From the NCBI GenBank assembly GCA_964579325.1, contig CAZOHN010000184.1, positions 1 to 7,271 on the forward strand: a stretch of DNA of 7,271 nucleotides, in the 5' to 3' direction. This document shows, one piece after another, positions 1-4,911 of this stretch. The translations under genes and the position numbers were made by a program. The notes beneath the pieces are model-generated. The model searched no databases. It was not told the DNA's origin and saw nothing but the letters and a program-made list of their open reading frames with translations. Each line of letters begins with the position of its first letter. Positions within the stretch are counted from its first letter, which is position 1. The DNA comes from CAZOHN01 sp964579325. Lineage in GTDB: Bacteria > Pseudomonadota > Alphaproteobacteria > Rhodobacterales > Rhodobacteraceae.

Positions 1-773
1 ATGGCATCCTCGGTCGAGGGCTGCTGGGACTGAGGCGTCTCGGGCGTGGGCGTCTCGGGCGTGGGCGTCTCGGGTGTAGGCGCTTCGGCCACGCGCGGCG
101 CGGGCGGCGTGGCCGGACGCGCGCGCGGGCGTGGCGAGGACGACGGCGCGAGCGCCTGGCTGCCCTGCGTCGGCCGCTCGGCTTCGGTCACGATCTCGGT
201 GGCAGCCTCCTCGGGCGCGGTCGGCGTGATCTCCTCGACCGGTACGGCCTCCTCGGCCACGTCGGCGGGCTCCGGGGCCTCGCGGATCTCCGGCGCGACC
301 TCGGCCTCGGGCGGCGGCGCTTCCGCCGCCTCCGGGGCCACGCGCGGCGCGGGGCGCGGGCGGGGACGCGGACTCTCGAGACGCGCCGCGGGGTCGCCCG
401 CATCGGTCACGGGTGGCACCGGAAGAAGTTCCGCCTCGGGAATCGGGGTCGGCTCGGGCAGCGGTGGCTCGGGCAGCGGTGGCTCGGGTTGCTCCTCGGG
501 CTGCGGCTCGGGCGCCTGCTCGGGCTCGGGTGCCGGCTCGGGCTCGGGTGCCGGCTCGGTGGCGGGCGGCTCGGGCTCGGCCGGTCCGGGCGGCTCCTCC
601 ACCGCGCGCGGCGCGGCGGCGGCGGCCTGCAGCGCCGCATACTCCTCGCCCGAGATGATCGACACCTCGGCGAACTCGAACGGAACGTCGCGCGGACCAA
701 AGAGATCGCCCACCATCACCCATCCGATCAGGACGAGATGGCCAACCCCCGAGACCCTCTGCCCGGTGTCCAT
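1..773 (-). CDS. tolA: TolA, N-terminal part (cut by window edge)
   Basis: TolA spans the periplasm and links the TolQ-TolR inner-membrane motor to TolB/Pal at the outer membrane. The minus frame is open from an ATG at 773 to base 1, giving 257 codons; the C-terminal globular domain lies outside the window. Visible are a short N-terminal segment with one membrane helix (about residues 8-25, containing HLVLIGWVMVG), then a long low-complexity region rich in Pro, Glu and Ala with PEPEPAP, PLPEP and PTPET repeats. Typical TolA has a similar layout; here the stalk is Pro/Glu-rich rather than an Ala/Lys-rich helix, as in many alphaproteobacteria. It follows the tolR stop (802-804) by 28 bases. The ATG has GGAG four bases upstream. 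An in-frame GTG at 791 has a better spaced GAGGAAA that overlaps the tolR stop and would add six residues, so the start is uncertain. The family call rests on layout and position after tolR. Confidence 0.85.
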   Translation of the reverse strand, partial: MDTGQRVSGVGHLVLIGWVMVGDLFGPRDVPFEFAEVSIISGEEYAALQAAAAAPRAVEEPPGPAEPEPPATEPAPEPEPAPEPEQAPEPQPEEQPEPPLPEPPLPEPTPIPEAELLPVPPVTDAGDPAARLESPRPRPRPAPRVAPEAAEAPPPEAEVAPEIREAPEPADVAEEAVPVEEITPTAPEEAATEIVTEAERPTQGSQALAPSSSPRPRARPATPPAPRVAEAPTPETPTPETPTPETPQSQQPSTEDA

Positions 774-801
774 GGCGCTCCAGATCCGCACAACACTTTC
801 C

Positions 802-1287
802 TCAGCCGTCTGACGCGACCGACCCGTCGAACCTTGGGCCGCCGGTGTCGGTGACGAGGCCGATGCTGCGGAACCCGCCCGCGTTGAGCGCCCCCATCAC
901 CTGCACCACCCGCTCGTAGGGGATCGACCCGTCGGCGCGCAGGAACACCTTGTCGTCGCGCCGTTCTGCGGCGATGGCGCGCAGCTTGGGGATCAACTCG
1001 GCCTCGGCCGTCTCTGTGGTCTGGATCATCAGCCGCCCGTCGGCCGTGATCGTGATGGTCAGCGGCTCCTCCTGCTCGGTCGGCAGCGACTGCGCCGCGG
1101 TGCGCGGCAATTCCACCGGGACGCCCACGGTCAGCAGCGGTGCGGCCACCATGAAGATGATCAGCAGCACCAGCATCACGTCGACGAAGGGCGTGACGTT
1201 GATCTCCGACATCGCCGCGGCACGTCCGCCGCGCTTGCGCCCCCGGCGCCGTCCGCCGCCCCCGCCCTTGATGACCGACGCCGCCAC
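802..1287 (-). CDS. tolR: TolR portion, if translated separately from internal GTG
   Basis: If TolR is made as its own protein, the best start is the GTG at 1285-1287, giving 161 residues, normal for TolR. GGAG lies only two bases upstream and GGGA ten bases upstream, so the ribosome site is mediocre. The next in-frame ATG (1210-1212) begins MSEINVTPF directly before the membrane helix and would remove the basic tail that TolR of this group normally carries, so it is less likely. The motor aspartate is residue 36 in this numbering. The periplasmic part ends with the typical LNAGGF and IGLVTD segments. This entry is the alternative reading of the C-terminal half of the fused frame, not an additional gene. 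Confidence 0.6.
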   Translation of the reverse strand: MAASVIKGGGGGRRRGRKRGGRAAAMSEINVTPFVDVMLVLLIIFMVAAPLLTVGVPVELPRTAAQSLPTEQEEPLTITITADGRLMIQTTETAEAELIPKLRAIAAERRDDKVFLRADGSIPYERVVQVMGALNAGGFRSIGLVTDTGGPRFDGSVASDG

Positions 1288-1986
1288 GGCTCCGGCGTCC
1301 CGCTGGCGCGACAGGATCGTCGAGAACTCGTCGGCGAAGGCCTCGTAGCCGCCCACGATCCGGTCGCTGTCCGCGGAGAGCTTGTTGTAGAACACCACCG
1401 CCGGGATTGCCGCCAGAAGCCCCATGCCGGTCGCCAGCAGCGCCTCGGCGATGCCCGGCGCCACCACGGCGAGGTTCGTGTTCTGGCTGATCGCGATCTG
1501 CTCGAAGGCGTGCTTGATGCCCCAGACCGTGCCGAAGAGGCCGATGAACGGTGCCGTCGCCCCGGTGGTCGCAAGGAACGACAGGCCCTTGTTCAGCCCC
1601 TCGGATTCCTTGGCGATCGCGACGTCCATGCTGCGGTCGATTCGCGCCTGCGCGCCCGCGATCAGCCCGCCGTCCTGCCGGTGGCTGCGCCGCCACTCCA
1701 TCATCCCCGACGAGAAGATGCGCTGCGATGCACCCTGCGGTTCGGGGCCGATCGTCTCGAACAGCTCGTCCAGCGGCTCGCCCGACCAGAAGGCCTGGTC
1801 GAAGGTGGCCGATTCATTGCGCGCCCGCCGGTAGTTGAGGAACTTCTGGACGATGATCGCCCAGGACCAGAACGACATCACGATGAGGAGGATCATGACG
1901 ACCTTCACGGTGAAAGTCGCACGGGCGAAAAGCGCGAGCATGGAAAAATCCATCTCCTGCGCCAGGGCGAGGGTATCCGCTTCCAT
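802..1986 (-). CDS. tolQ-tolR: TolQ and TolR in one continuous reading frame (394 aa)
   Basis: Residues 1-230 are a full TolQ: membrane helices near 16-38, 136-160 and 171-198, with the conserved pore threonines in GTVW (T153) and ALLAT (T186). Residues 234-394 are a full TolR: a basic Gly/Arg-rich cytoplasmic tail, MSEINVTPFVD with the proton-carrying aspartate (D269), one helix to about 288, then a periplasmic domain ending at TGA 802-804. Together they form the proton-driven stator of the Tol-Pal system. No stop separates the halves: the junction reads LSRQRDAGAVAAS and is open in all three minus frames, so a single inserted or deleted base would not restore a normal tolQ end. One substitution at codon 232 (GGA to TGA, bases 1291-1293) would. 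A fusion is topologically possible because the TolQ C-terminus and TolR N-terminus are both cytoplasmic, but it would force 1:1 stoichiometry. The start METADT-like region (MEADTLALAQ) fits alphaproteobacterial TolQ; its ribosome site is weak. Confidence 0.9.
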   Translation of the reverse strand: MEADTLALAQEMDFSMLALFARATFTVKVVMILLIVMSFWSWAIIVQKFLNYRRARNESATFDQAFWSGEPLDELFETIGPEPQGASQRIFSSGMMEWRRSHRQDGGLIAGAQARIDRSMDVAIAKESEGLNKGLSFLATTGATAPFIGLFGTVWGIKHAFEQIAISQNTNLAVVAPGIAEALLATGMGLLAAIPAVVFYNKLSADSDRIVGGYEAFADEFSTILSRQRDAGAVAASVIKGGGGGRRRGRKRGGRAAAMSEINVTPFVDVMLVLLIIFMVAAPLLTVGVPVELPRTAAQSLPTEQEEPLTITITADGRLMIQTTETAEAELIPKLRAIAAERRDDKVFLRADGSIPYERVVQVMGALNAGGFRSIGLVTDTGGPRFDGSVASDG

Positions 1987-2118
1987 GTGCCTGCTCGTTA
2001 CCGGGGCCGCGTTGTGCGGCTCTCATTATCGCCTTCTTACGCGGAAATCAGGGCGAATGCCAACACATCTGCATGAGGTGGCGGCGGGCTGCCGGTCCAT
2101 GGGTGGTATGCCGCCCGC
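1987..2118 (-). promoter_or_regulatory. 132-bp leader upstream of tolQ; weak promoter candidate
   Basis: This is the only sizeable gap inside the tol cluster. On the minus strand TTGGCA (2058-2063) is followed after 18 bases by TAAGAA (2034-2039), matching the -35 consensus moderately and the -10 poorly; GATAAT (2025-2030) is a better -10 but has no good -35 at standard spacing. A promoter for tolQ-tolR-tolA here is plausible because the preceding genes overlap tightly and this gap does not. No clear terminator hairpin follows the upstream gene. Confidence 0.25.
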
Positions 2119-2538
2119 TCATCCGCCTGCCCCGGCACAGGGCGCTTCCCCGCGGACGAGGCGCACCGCCTCCGCCGGATCGGGGCCATCCGCCAAGGAT
2201 ACCAGCATCTGCCCGCCGTCCAGCGGCGTCAGCAGGCGCGGCTCGACCACCGCGACACCGCACAGCCGCACCTCGATCACCGCGCCCACATGCCGCGCGG
2301 TGAACGCCGCAAGGTCCGCGCGCGCGGCCCCCGTCAGGACGACCGACAGCGCCGGCGCGCCAGACTGGTCGGCACCCGGCGCCGCCGCCGCGATGCCTGT
2401 CGCCGGGATGTCCAGGACATCCCCGCCCCGGACAAGCTGAAGCGGCGCTTCCGCCCACACCTTACCGGCAGCCAGTGCCAGCCCCGCAACGACGCACACC
2501 GCAGACACCCGCCCCATCCTAGCCGCCCATCGCCGCAC
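2119..2538 (-). CDS. Small exported protein resembling the SecD P1 head domain
   Basis: This 139-residue protein has an N-terminal signal peptide: Arg-rich start, hydrophobic VSAVCVVAGLALAAG, and a likely cleavage after KVWA. The mature part (about residues 33-130) resembles the periplasmic P1 head of SecD: a VLDIPATGI strand, an APGADQSGAPAL segment comparable to the SecD 'aqPgfDqnGqPav' stretch, AAFTARHVG comparable to 'f.e.T.enVG', RLCGVAVVEPRLLTPLDGG comparable to 'vlDg.viSaPvi..pi.GG', and a final helix with AEAVRLVRGE. There are no other membrane helices, so it cannot act as a translocase. It probably sits in the periplasm; its role is unknown. The start is a GTG with GGAGG six bases upstream, inside ybgC, overlapping it by 20 bases. 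An ATG at 2515-2517, just after the ybgC stop, is an alternative but has no spaced ribosome site. The similarity is judged by eye from memory of SecD sequences. Confidence 0.75.
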   Translation of the reverse strand: MRRWAARMGRVSAVCVVAGLALAAGKVWAEAPLQLVRGGDVLDIPATGIAAAAPGADQSGAPALSVVLTGAARADLAAFTARHVGAVIEVRLCGVAVVEPRLLTPLDGGQMLVSLADGPDPAEAVRLVRGEAPCAGAGG

Positions 2539-2917
2539 GCACCGCCTCCGGCAATCGCGTCGGCCGGCCCTCCGCCGTCAGCGCCACCAGCGTCACCTCG
2601 GCGGCAAACAGCACCTCGTCCCCCCGCAACACCCGCTGCTCCAGAACCACCCGCGCCCCGCTGCACGACCGCGCCACCGTCTCCACCGCAAGCACATCGT
2701 CGAACCGCGCCGGCGAAAGATAGTCCGCCGCCACCCGCCGCACGGCAAACACCACGCCCGCCGCGGCCTTGAGCCGGCCCTGGTCGATCCCAAGCCCCCG
2801 CACCCACTCGGTCCGCGCCCGCTCGATGAACTTCAGGTAATTCGCGTAGTAGACGATCCCCGCAAGGTCGGTGTCCTCGTAGTAGACACGCAGCGTGAAC
2901 CGGTGCGGGTCGGACAT
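2519..2917 (-). CDS. ybgC: YbgC-type acyl-CoA thioesterase of the Tol-Pal cluster
   Basis: This is a 132-residue hotdog-fold thioesterase of the 4-hydroxybenzoyl-CoA thioesterase/YbgC family, a cytoplasmic enzyme that hydrolyses acyl-CoA thioesters and is commonly encoded first in tol-pal operons. The signature YYEDTDLAGIVYYANYLKF, with the catalytic aspartate in EDTD, is intact near residues 12-30, followed by the ERARTEW helix. Length is normal for the family. The start MSDPHRF at 2917 is supported by GAGGAG seven bases upstream; the frame is open further upstream to 2992, but those extra 25 codons are low-complexity and have no family counterpart. The stop (TAG 2519-2521) lies inside the start region of the next gene. 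The physiological substrate cannot be read from the sequence. Confidence 0.93.
   Translation of the reverse strand: MSDPHRFTLRVYYEDTDLAGIVYYANYLKFIERARTEWVRGLGIDQGRLKAAAGVVFAVRRVAADYLSPARFDDVLAVETVARSCSGARVVLEQRVLRGDEVLFAAEVTLVALTAEGRPTRLPEAVRAAMGG
2545..2549 (-). promoter_or_regulatory. Ribosome binding site GGAGG deciding the GTG start at 2538
   Basis: GGAGG on the minus strand ends six bases before the GTG at 2536-2538. It lies within the last codons of ybgC, suggesting translational coupling, and it favours the GTG over the ATG at 2517, which completes a signal peptide with a positively charged start. Confidence 0.6.
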
Positions 2918-2924
2918 GGGCGCA

Positions 2925-2930
2925 CTCCTC
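2925..2930 (-). promoter_or_regulatory. Ribosome binding site GAGGAG for ybgC
   Basis: GAGGAG on the minus strand, seven bases before the ATG at 2915-2917, fixes the ybgC start at MSDPHRF instead of the upstream in-frame ATG codons. Confidence 0.7.
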
Positions 2931-2956
2931 GGGCCGGGACGGCCCCCCTGCATCGC

Positions 2957-2998
2957 CCGCCAACGCCCCCCCGTCAACGCCCCAGCCGTCAACGCCCC
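2957..2998. repeat. Three short direct repeats upstream of ybgC
   Basis: Three 13-bp units of the form CCGYCAACGCCCC lie at 2957-2969, 2971-2983 and 2986-2998, spaced 14 and 15 bases apart; the last two are identical. On the minus strand each reads GGGGCGTTGRCGG, so two contain a TTGACG that could serve as a -35 element, but no convincing -10 lies at 16-18 bases. They may be regulator-binding repeats in the ybgC leader or simple local duplication. Confidence 0.6.
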
Positions 2999-3008
2999 GG
3001 CAGCGGGC

Positions 3009-3063
3009 TCAGACCCGCACCGGACGCAGCCTGTCGTAGCCCAGAAAGAACAGGTAGGCCCAA
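3009..3063. repeat. 55-bp contig-end duplicate, left copy (C-terminus of the PACE gene)
   Basis: These 55 bases are identical to 3164-3218 on the other side of the N run. On the minus strand they encode the last residues of the efflux protein, ending RLRPVRV and a TGA (3009-3011). They are best read as the same genomic bases present at the ends of two contigs, not as a true second copy. Confidence 0.9.
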
Positions 3064-3163
3064 NNNNNNNNNNNNNNNNNNNNNNNNNNNNNNNNNNNNN
3101 NNNNNNNNNNNNNNNNNNNNNNNNNNNNNNNNNNNNNNNNNNNNNNNNNNNNNNNNNNNNNNN
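3064..3163. other. Assembly gap of exactly 100 N
   Basis: One hundred N bases, a conventional placeholder for a gap of unknown size. Because both flanks carry the same 55 bases, the true sequence probably has no gap: the contigs overlap, and the PACE stop would then lie 91 bases upstream of the ybgC start. Confidence 0.97.
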
Positions 3164-3218
3164 TCAGACCCGCACCGGACGCAGCCTGTCGTAGCCCAGA
3201 AAGAACAGGTAGGCCCAA
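3164..3218. repeat. 55-bp contig-end duplicate, right copy
   Basis: Identical to 3009-3063. This copy is continuous with the complete efflux gene, so it is the one to use for annotating that gene. Confidence 0.9.
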
Positions 3219-3589
3219 ATCCCATCGAAGATCGACAACCCGATGTCAGCCGCTATCGCGTCAAGAAGCCCGTGCCCGCCGAACCATATCAGCACTGGCA
3301 GCGTCACCACCATCGCCGAGATCTCGTAACTTGCCGCGTGGACCAGCCTCAGCCGATGGCACCGGTTGCTGGACACCCGCCGCGCGCACCGCCATTCGAG
3401 CCGGTCCCAGACCAGGTTGTGCAGGAACGCCCAGACCAGCAGGACAGCGGACAACGCGACCACAACAAGTGCACTCTCGCCCAGGTGCTTGCCGAACGCC
3501 GCAGCGTAGAGAGGTGTCACCAGAACGACGCCCGTCACCTCGAAAAGCAAGGTCTGAAATGCCCTTTCGCGCGCTGTCCGCAGCGACAT
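3164..3589 (-). CDS. PACE-family small multidrug efflux protein
   Basis: This 141-residue protein fits the PACE (proteobacterial antimicrobial compound efflux, AceI-like) family, inner-membrane proton-coupled exporters made of two tandem 'bacterial transmembrane pair' units. Four helices are predicted near 14-32, 38-58, 84-105 and 113-134. Unit one has RERAFQTLLFE with the key helix-1 glutamate (E17) and HNLVWD (N58, D62); unit two has HAASYE (H84, E89) and WAYLFFLGYD (W125, D134). The length is typical. Known members export biocides such as chlorhexidine or short-chain diamines; the substrate here cannot be inferred. The ATG at 3587-3589 follows a GGGGG stretch at suitable distance. It appears to be a single transcription unit: hairpins and about 135 bases separate it from the upstream dehydrogenase. 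GC is visibly lower than in the dehydrogenase (one line about 65%, against about 83% there). Confidence 0.85.
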   Translation of the reverse strand: MSLRTARERAFQTLLFEVTGVVLVTPLYAAAFGKHLGESALVVVALSAVLLVWAFLHNLVWDRLEWRCARRVSSNRCHRLRLVHAASYEISAMVVTLPVLIWFGGHGLLDAIAADIGLSIFDGIWAYLFFLGYDRLRPVRV

Positions 3590-3649
3590 GAATACCCCCG
3601 GTGCGATGCGCGATCCCCCCCGGGCACGGTCCGGAGAGACAAAAAGGAC

Positions 3650-3669
3650 GTTGCGTAAACTCTAGCAAC
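3650..3669. promoter_or_regulatory. Interrupted inverted repeat upstream of the PACE gene
   Basis: GTTGC (3650-3654) and GCAAC (3665-3669) form 5-bp inverted arms around an AT-richer 10-base centre, 61 bases upstream of the efflux start. Size and position fit an operator for a dimeric regulator, but the arms are short, no regulator gene is adjacent and no clear -35/-10 pair is seen. Confidence 0.3.
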
Positions 3670-3684
3670 CACGCCGTCGCGCCG

Positions 3685-3723
3685 CATACCCCAAATCGGG
3701 TATGGGTCGGGTATTCCCGACCC
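3685..3723 (-). terminator. Two back-to-back hairpins after the dehydrogenase gene
   Basis: Directly after the dehydrogenase stop (3725-3727) lies GGGTCGGG-AATA-CCCGACCC (3704-3723, minus strand), an 8-bp perfect stem with a 4-base loop. It is followed by CATACCC-GATTTG-GGGTATG (3685-3704), a 7-bp stem with a 6-base loop, sharing one base with the first. Neither is followed by a T run, so simple intrinsic termination is unproven; they may stabilise the 3' end or act as protein sites. Confidence 0.5.
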
Positions 3724-3724
3724 C

Positions 3725-4516
3725 TCAGCGTCCCAGCGCCCGGTCGAGATGCGTGTAGCCGCCATCCACGAACAGCCACTGCCCCGTGGTGTGCCCTGAC
3801 CGGGGCGAGAGCGCGAACACCACCGCCGCCGCGATCTCGGCCGCCTCGGTCATCCGCCCGCCCAGCGGGATCCGCGCGGTGATCTTCGCCAGCTCCGCCG
3901 CCGGGTCGGCAAAGCTCCGCAGCCACTCGGCATACATCGGCGTCATCACCTCCGCCGGGATCACCGCGTTCACCCGCACGCCCCAGGGCGCCAGCGCCGC
4001 CGCCCACTCCCGCGTCAGCCCCAGCTGCGCCGCCTTCGCCGCGACGTAGGCCGAAGTCGCGCCCTGCCCCGTGACCGCCGTCTTGGACGACACGTTCACG
4101 ATCGCGCCCTGCCCGGCCTTCAGGTCCTCCTCGAACAGATGCGCCAGCGTGTAGTAATGGATCAGGTTCTGGTCGAGCGAGGCGCGGAACGCCTCCGGCC
4201 CCGCACCCAGCCCCACCCCGTCATTCCTGCCGGCATTGTTCACCAGCCCCCAGACCGGCCCCCAGGCCTGCCCCCAGCGCGCCCGCACCTCCACCGCCGC
4301 CGCCCGGCAGCCTTCGTCGCGCGACAGGTCCACCTGCACCCAGCCCGCCCCGGGCTGCACCGCCTGCAAGGCCTCCAGCCACCCCGCCTCCGGCGCCCGC
4401 CGCGCGAGGATCACCGGCACCGCGCCCTCGGCCGCCAGCGCCTCGCTCACCGCCGCGCCGATCCCCGCGCCACCGCCGGTCACGACCACCACCTTGCCCG
4501 CAAGACCCAGGTCCAT
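3725..4516 (-). CDS. Short-chain dehydrogenase, L-fucose/sugar dehydrogenase-like
   Basis: This 263-residue classical SDR oxidises or reduces a hydroxyl/keto substrate with NAD(P). The cofactor motif TGGGAGIG is at residues 13-20, VDLS near 62, NNAG at 93-96, catalytic N117, S144, Y157 and K161 (YVAAK), and the C-terminal GHTTGQWLFVDGGYTH. The helix ending NLIHYYTLAH, the SSKTAVTGQG segment and the PAEVMTP loop recall sugar dehydrogenases of the L-fucose dehydrogenase group; that specificity is inference. The start MDLGLAGKVV at 4516 has AAGGAG five to six bases upstream. Its ATG overlaps the stop of the preceding membrane-protein gene by one base, so translation is likely coupled. The frame stays open upstream to about 4987, but that part is a shadow of the neighbours. 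It is the last gene of a three-gene operon; no other sugar-catabolic gene is visible here. Confidence 0.93.
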   Translation of the reverse strand: MDLGLAGKVVVVTGGGAGIGAAVSEALAAEGAVPVILARRAPEAGWLEALQAVQPGAGWVQVDLSRDEGCRAAAVEVRARWGQAWGPVWGLVNNAGRNDGVGLGAGPEAFRASLDQNLIHYYTLAHLFEEDLKAGQGAIVNVSSKTAVTGQGATSAYVAAKAAQLGLTREWAAALAPWGVRVNAVIPAEVMTPMYAEWLRSFADPAAELAKITARIPLGGRMTEAAEIAAAVVFALSPRSGHTTGQWLFVDGGYTHLDRALGR

Positions 4517-4911
4517 CAGATCTCCTTCCGCCGCATCAGCGGCATCGCCGCCACCAGCGCCTGCCCGGCCAGCCCCAGCGCCCCCTCGGGCGACCCGAAC
4601 CCGGCCCGCACTTCCGCCCAGCTCCGCCCGAAGCCCCAGAGGCCAAGGCCCACCTCGCAGACCATCAGCACCGCAAACCCCACCAGCCCCATCGCCAGCC
4701 GGTCCGCGCCCTGCCCCGGCACCGCGAACCGCCGCGCGAGCACCCCGGCCAGCCCCCAGGCCAACGCCAGCATCACCGGCAGCTCCAGCACGACCGCCGC
4801 GACAGGCCCCAGCGCCGGTGCCACGAGCAGAACCCGCACCACCCCAAGCACGAACCCCGCCGCGAAGAGCGCCGCCCCGTAGGCAACGCCCGCCCGCAGC
4901 GCCGCGCTCAT
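4516..4911 (-). CDS. Small four-helix membrane protein of unknown function
   Basis: This 131-residue protein is almost entirely hydrophobic, with helices predicted near 8-30, 36-58, 73-93 and 109-125 and short polar loops such as ARRFAVPGQGADR and FGRSWAEVRAG. It ends in a basic RRKEI tail. I do not recognise a named family, though small proteins of this kind are common as conserved hypotheticals in alphaproteobacteria. Its start overlaps the stop of the upstream gene in an ATGA (4908-4911), and its stop overlaps the dehydrogenase start (TGATG, 4514-4518), so the three genes are surely one operon with coupled translation. The conserved-looking residues E43 and E86 inside helices might be functional. 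No catalytic motif is visible. Confidence 0.8.
   Translation of the reverse strand: MSAALRAGVAYGAALFAAGFVLGVVRVLLVAPALGPVAAVVLELPVMLALAWGLAGVLARRFAVPGQGADRLAMGLVGFAVLMVCEVGLGLWGFGRSWAEVRAGFGSPEGALGLAGQALVAAMPLMRRKEI

Noticed and set aside
46..813. Long plus-strand frame rich in Gly, Ser and Ala
   Set aside because: It is the antisense shadow of the TolA Pro/Glu-rich stalk; composition mirrors repeats and shows no domain.
728..1696. 322-residue minus-strand frame over tolQ-tolR
   Set aside because: Out-of-frame shadow rich in Gly, Arg and Ala; the overlapping frame is clearly TolQ and TolR.
2918..2992. 25-residue N-terminal extension of YbgC
   Set aside because: Not part of the family, low-complexity, and the GAGGAG site sits before the ATG at 2917.
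3009..3218. True duplication of the PACE gene end or terminal repeat of a mobile element
   Set aside because: Exactly 100 N with identical flanks is better explained by an unmerged contig overlap, and no transposase or inverted repeats are present.
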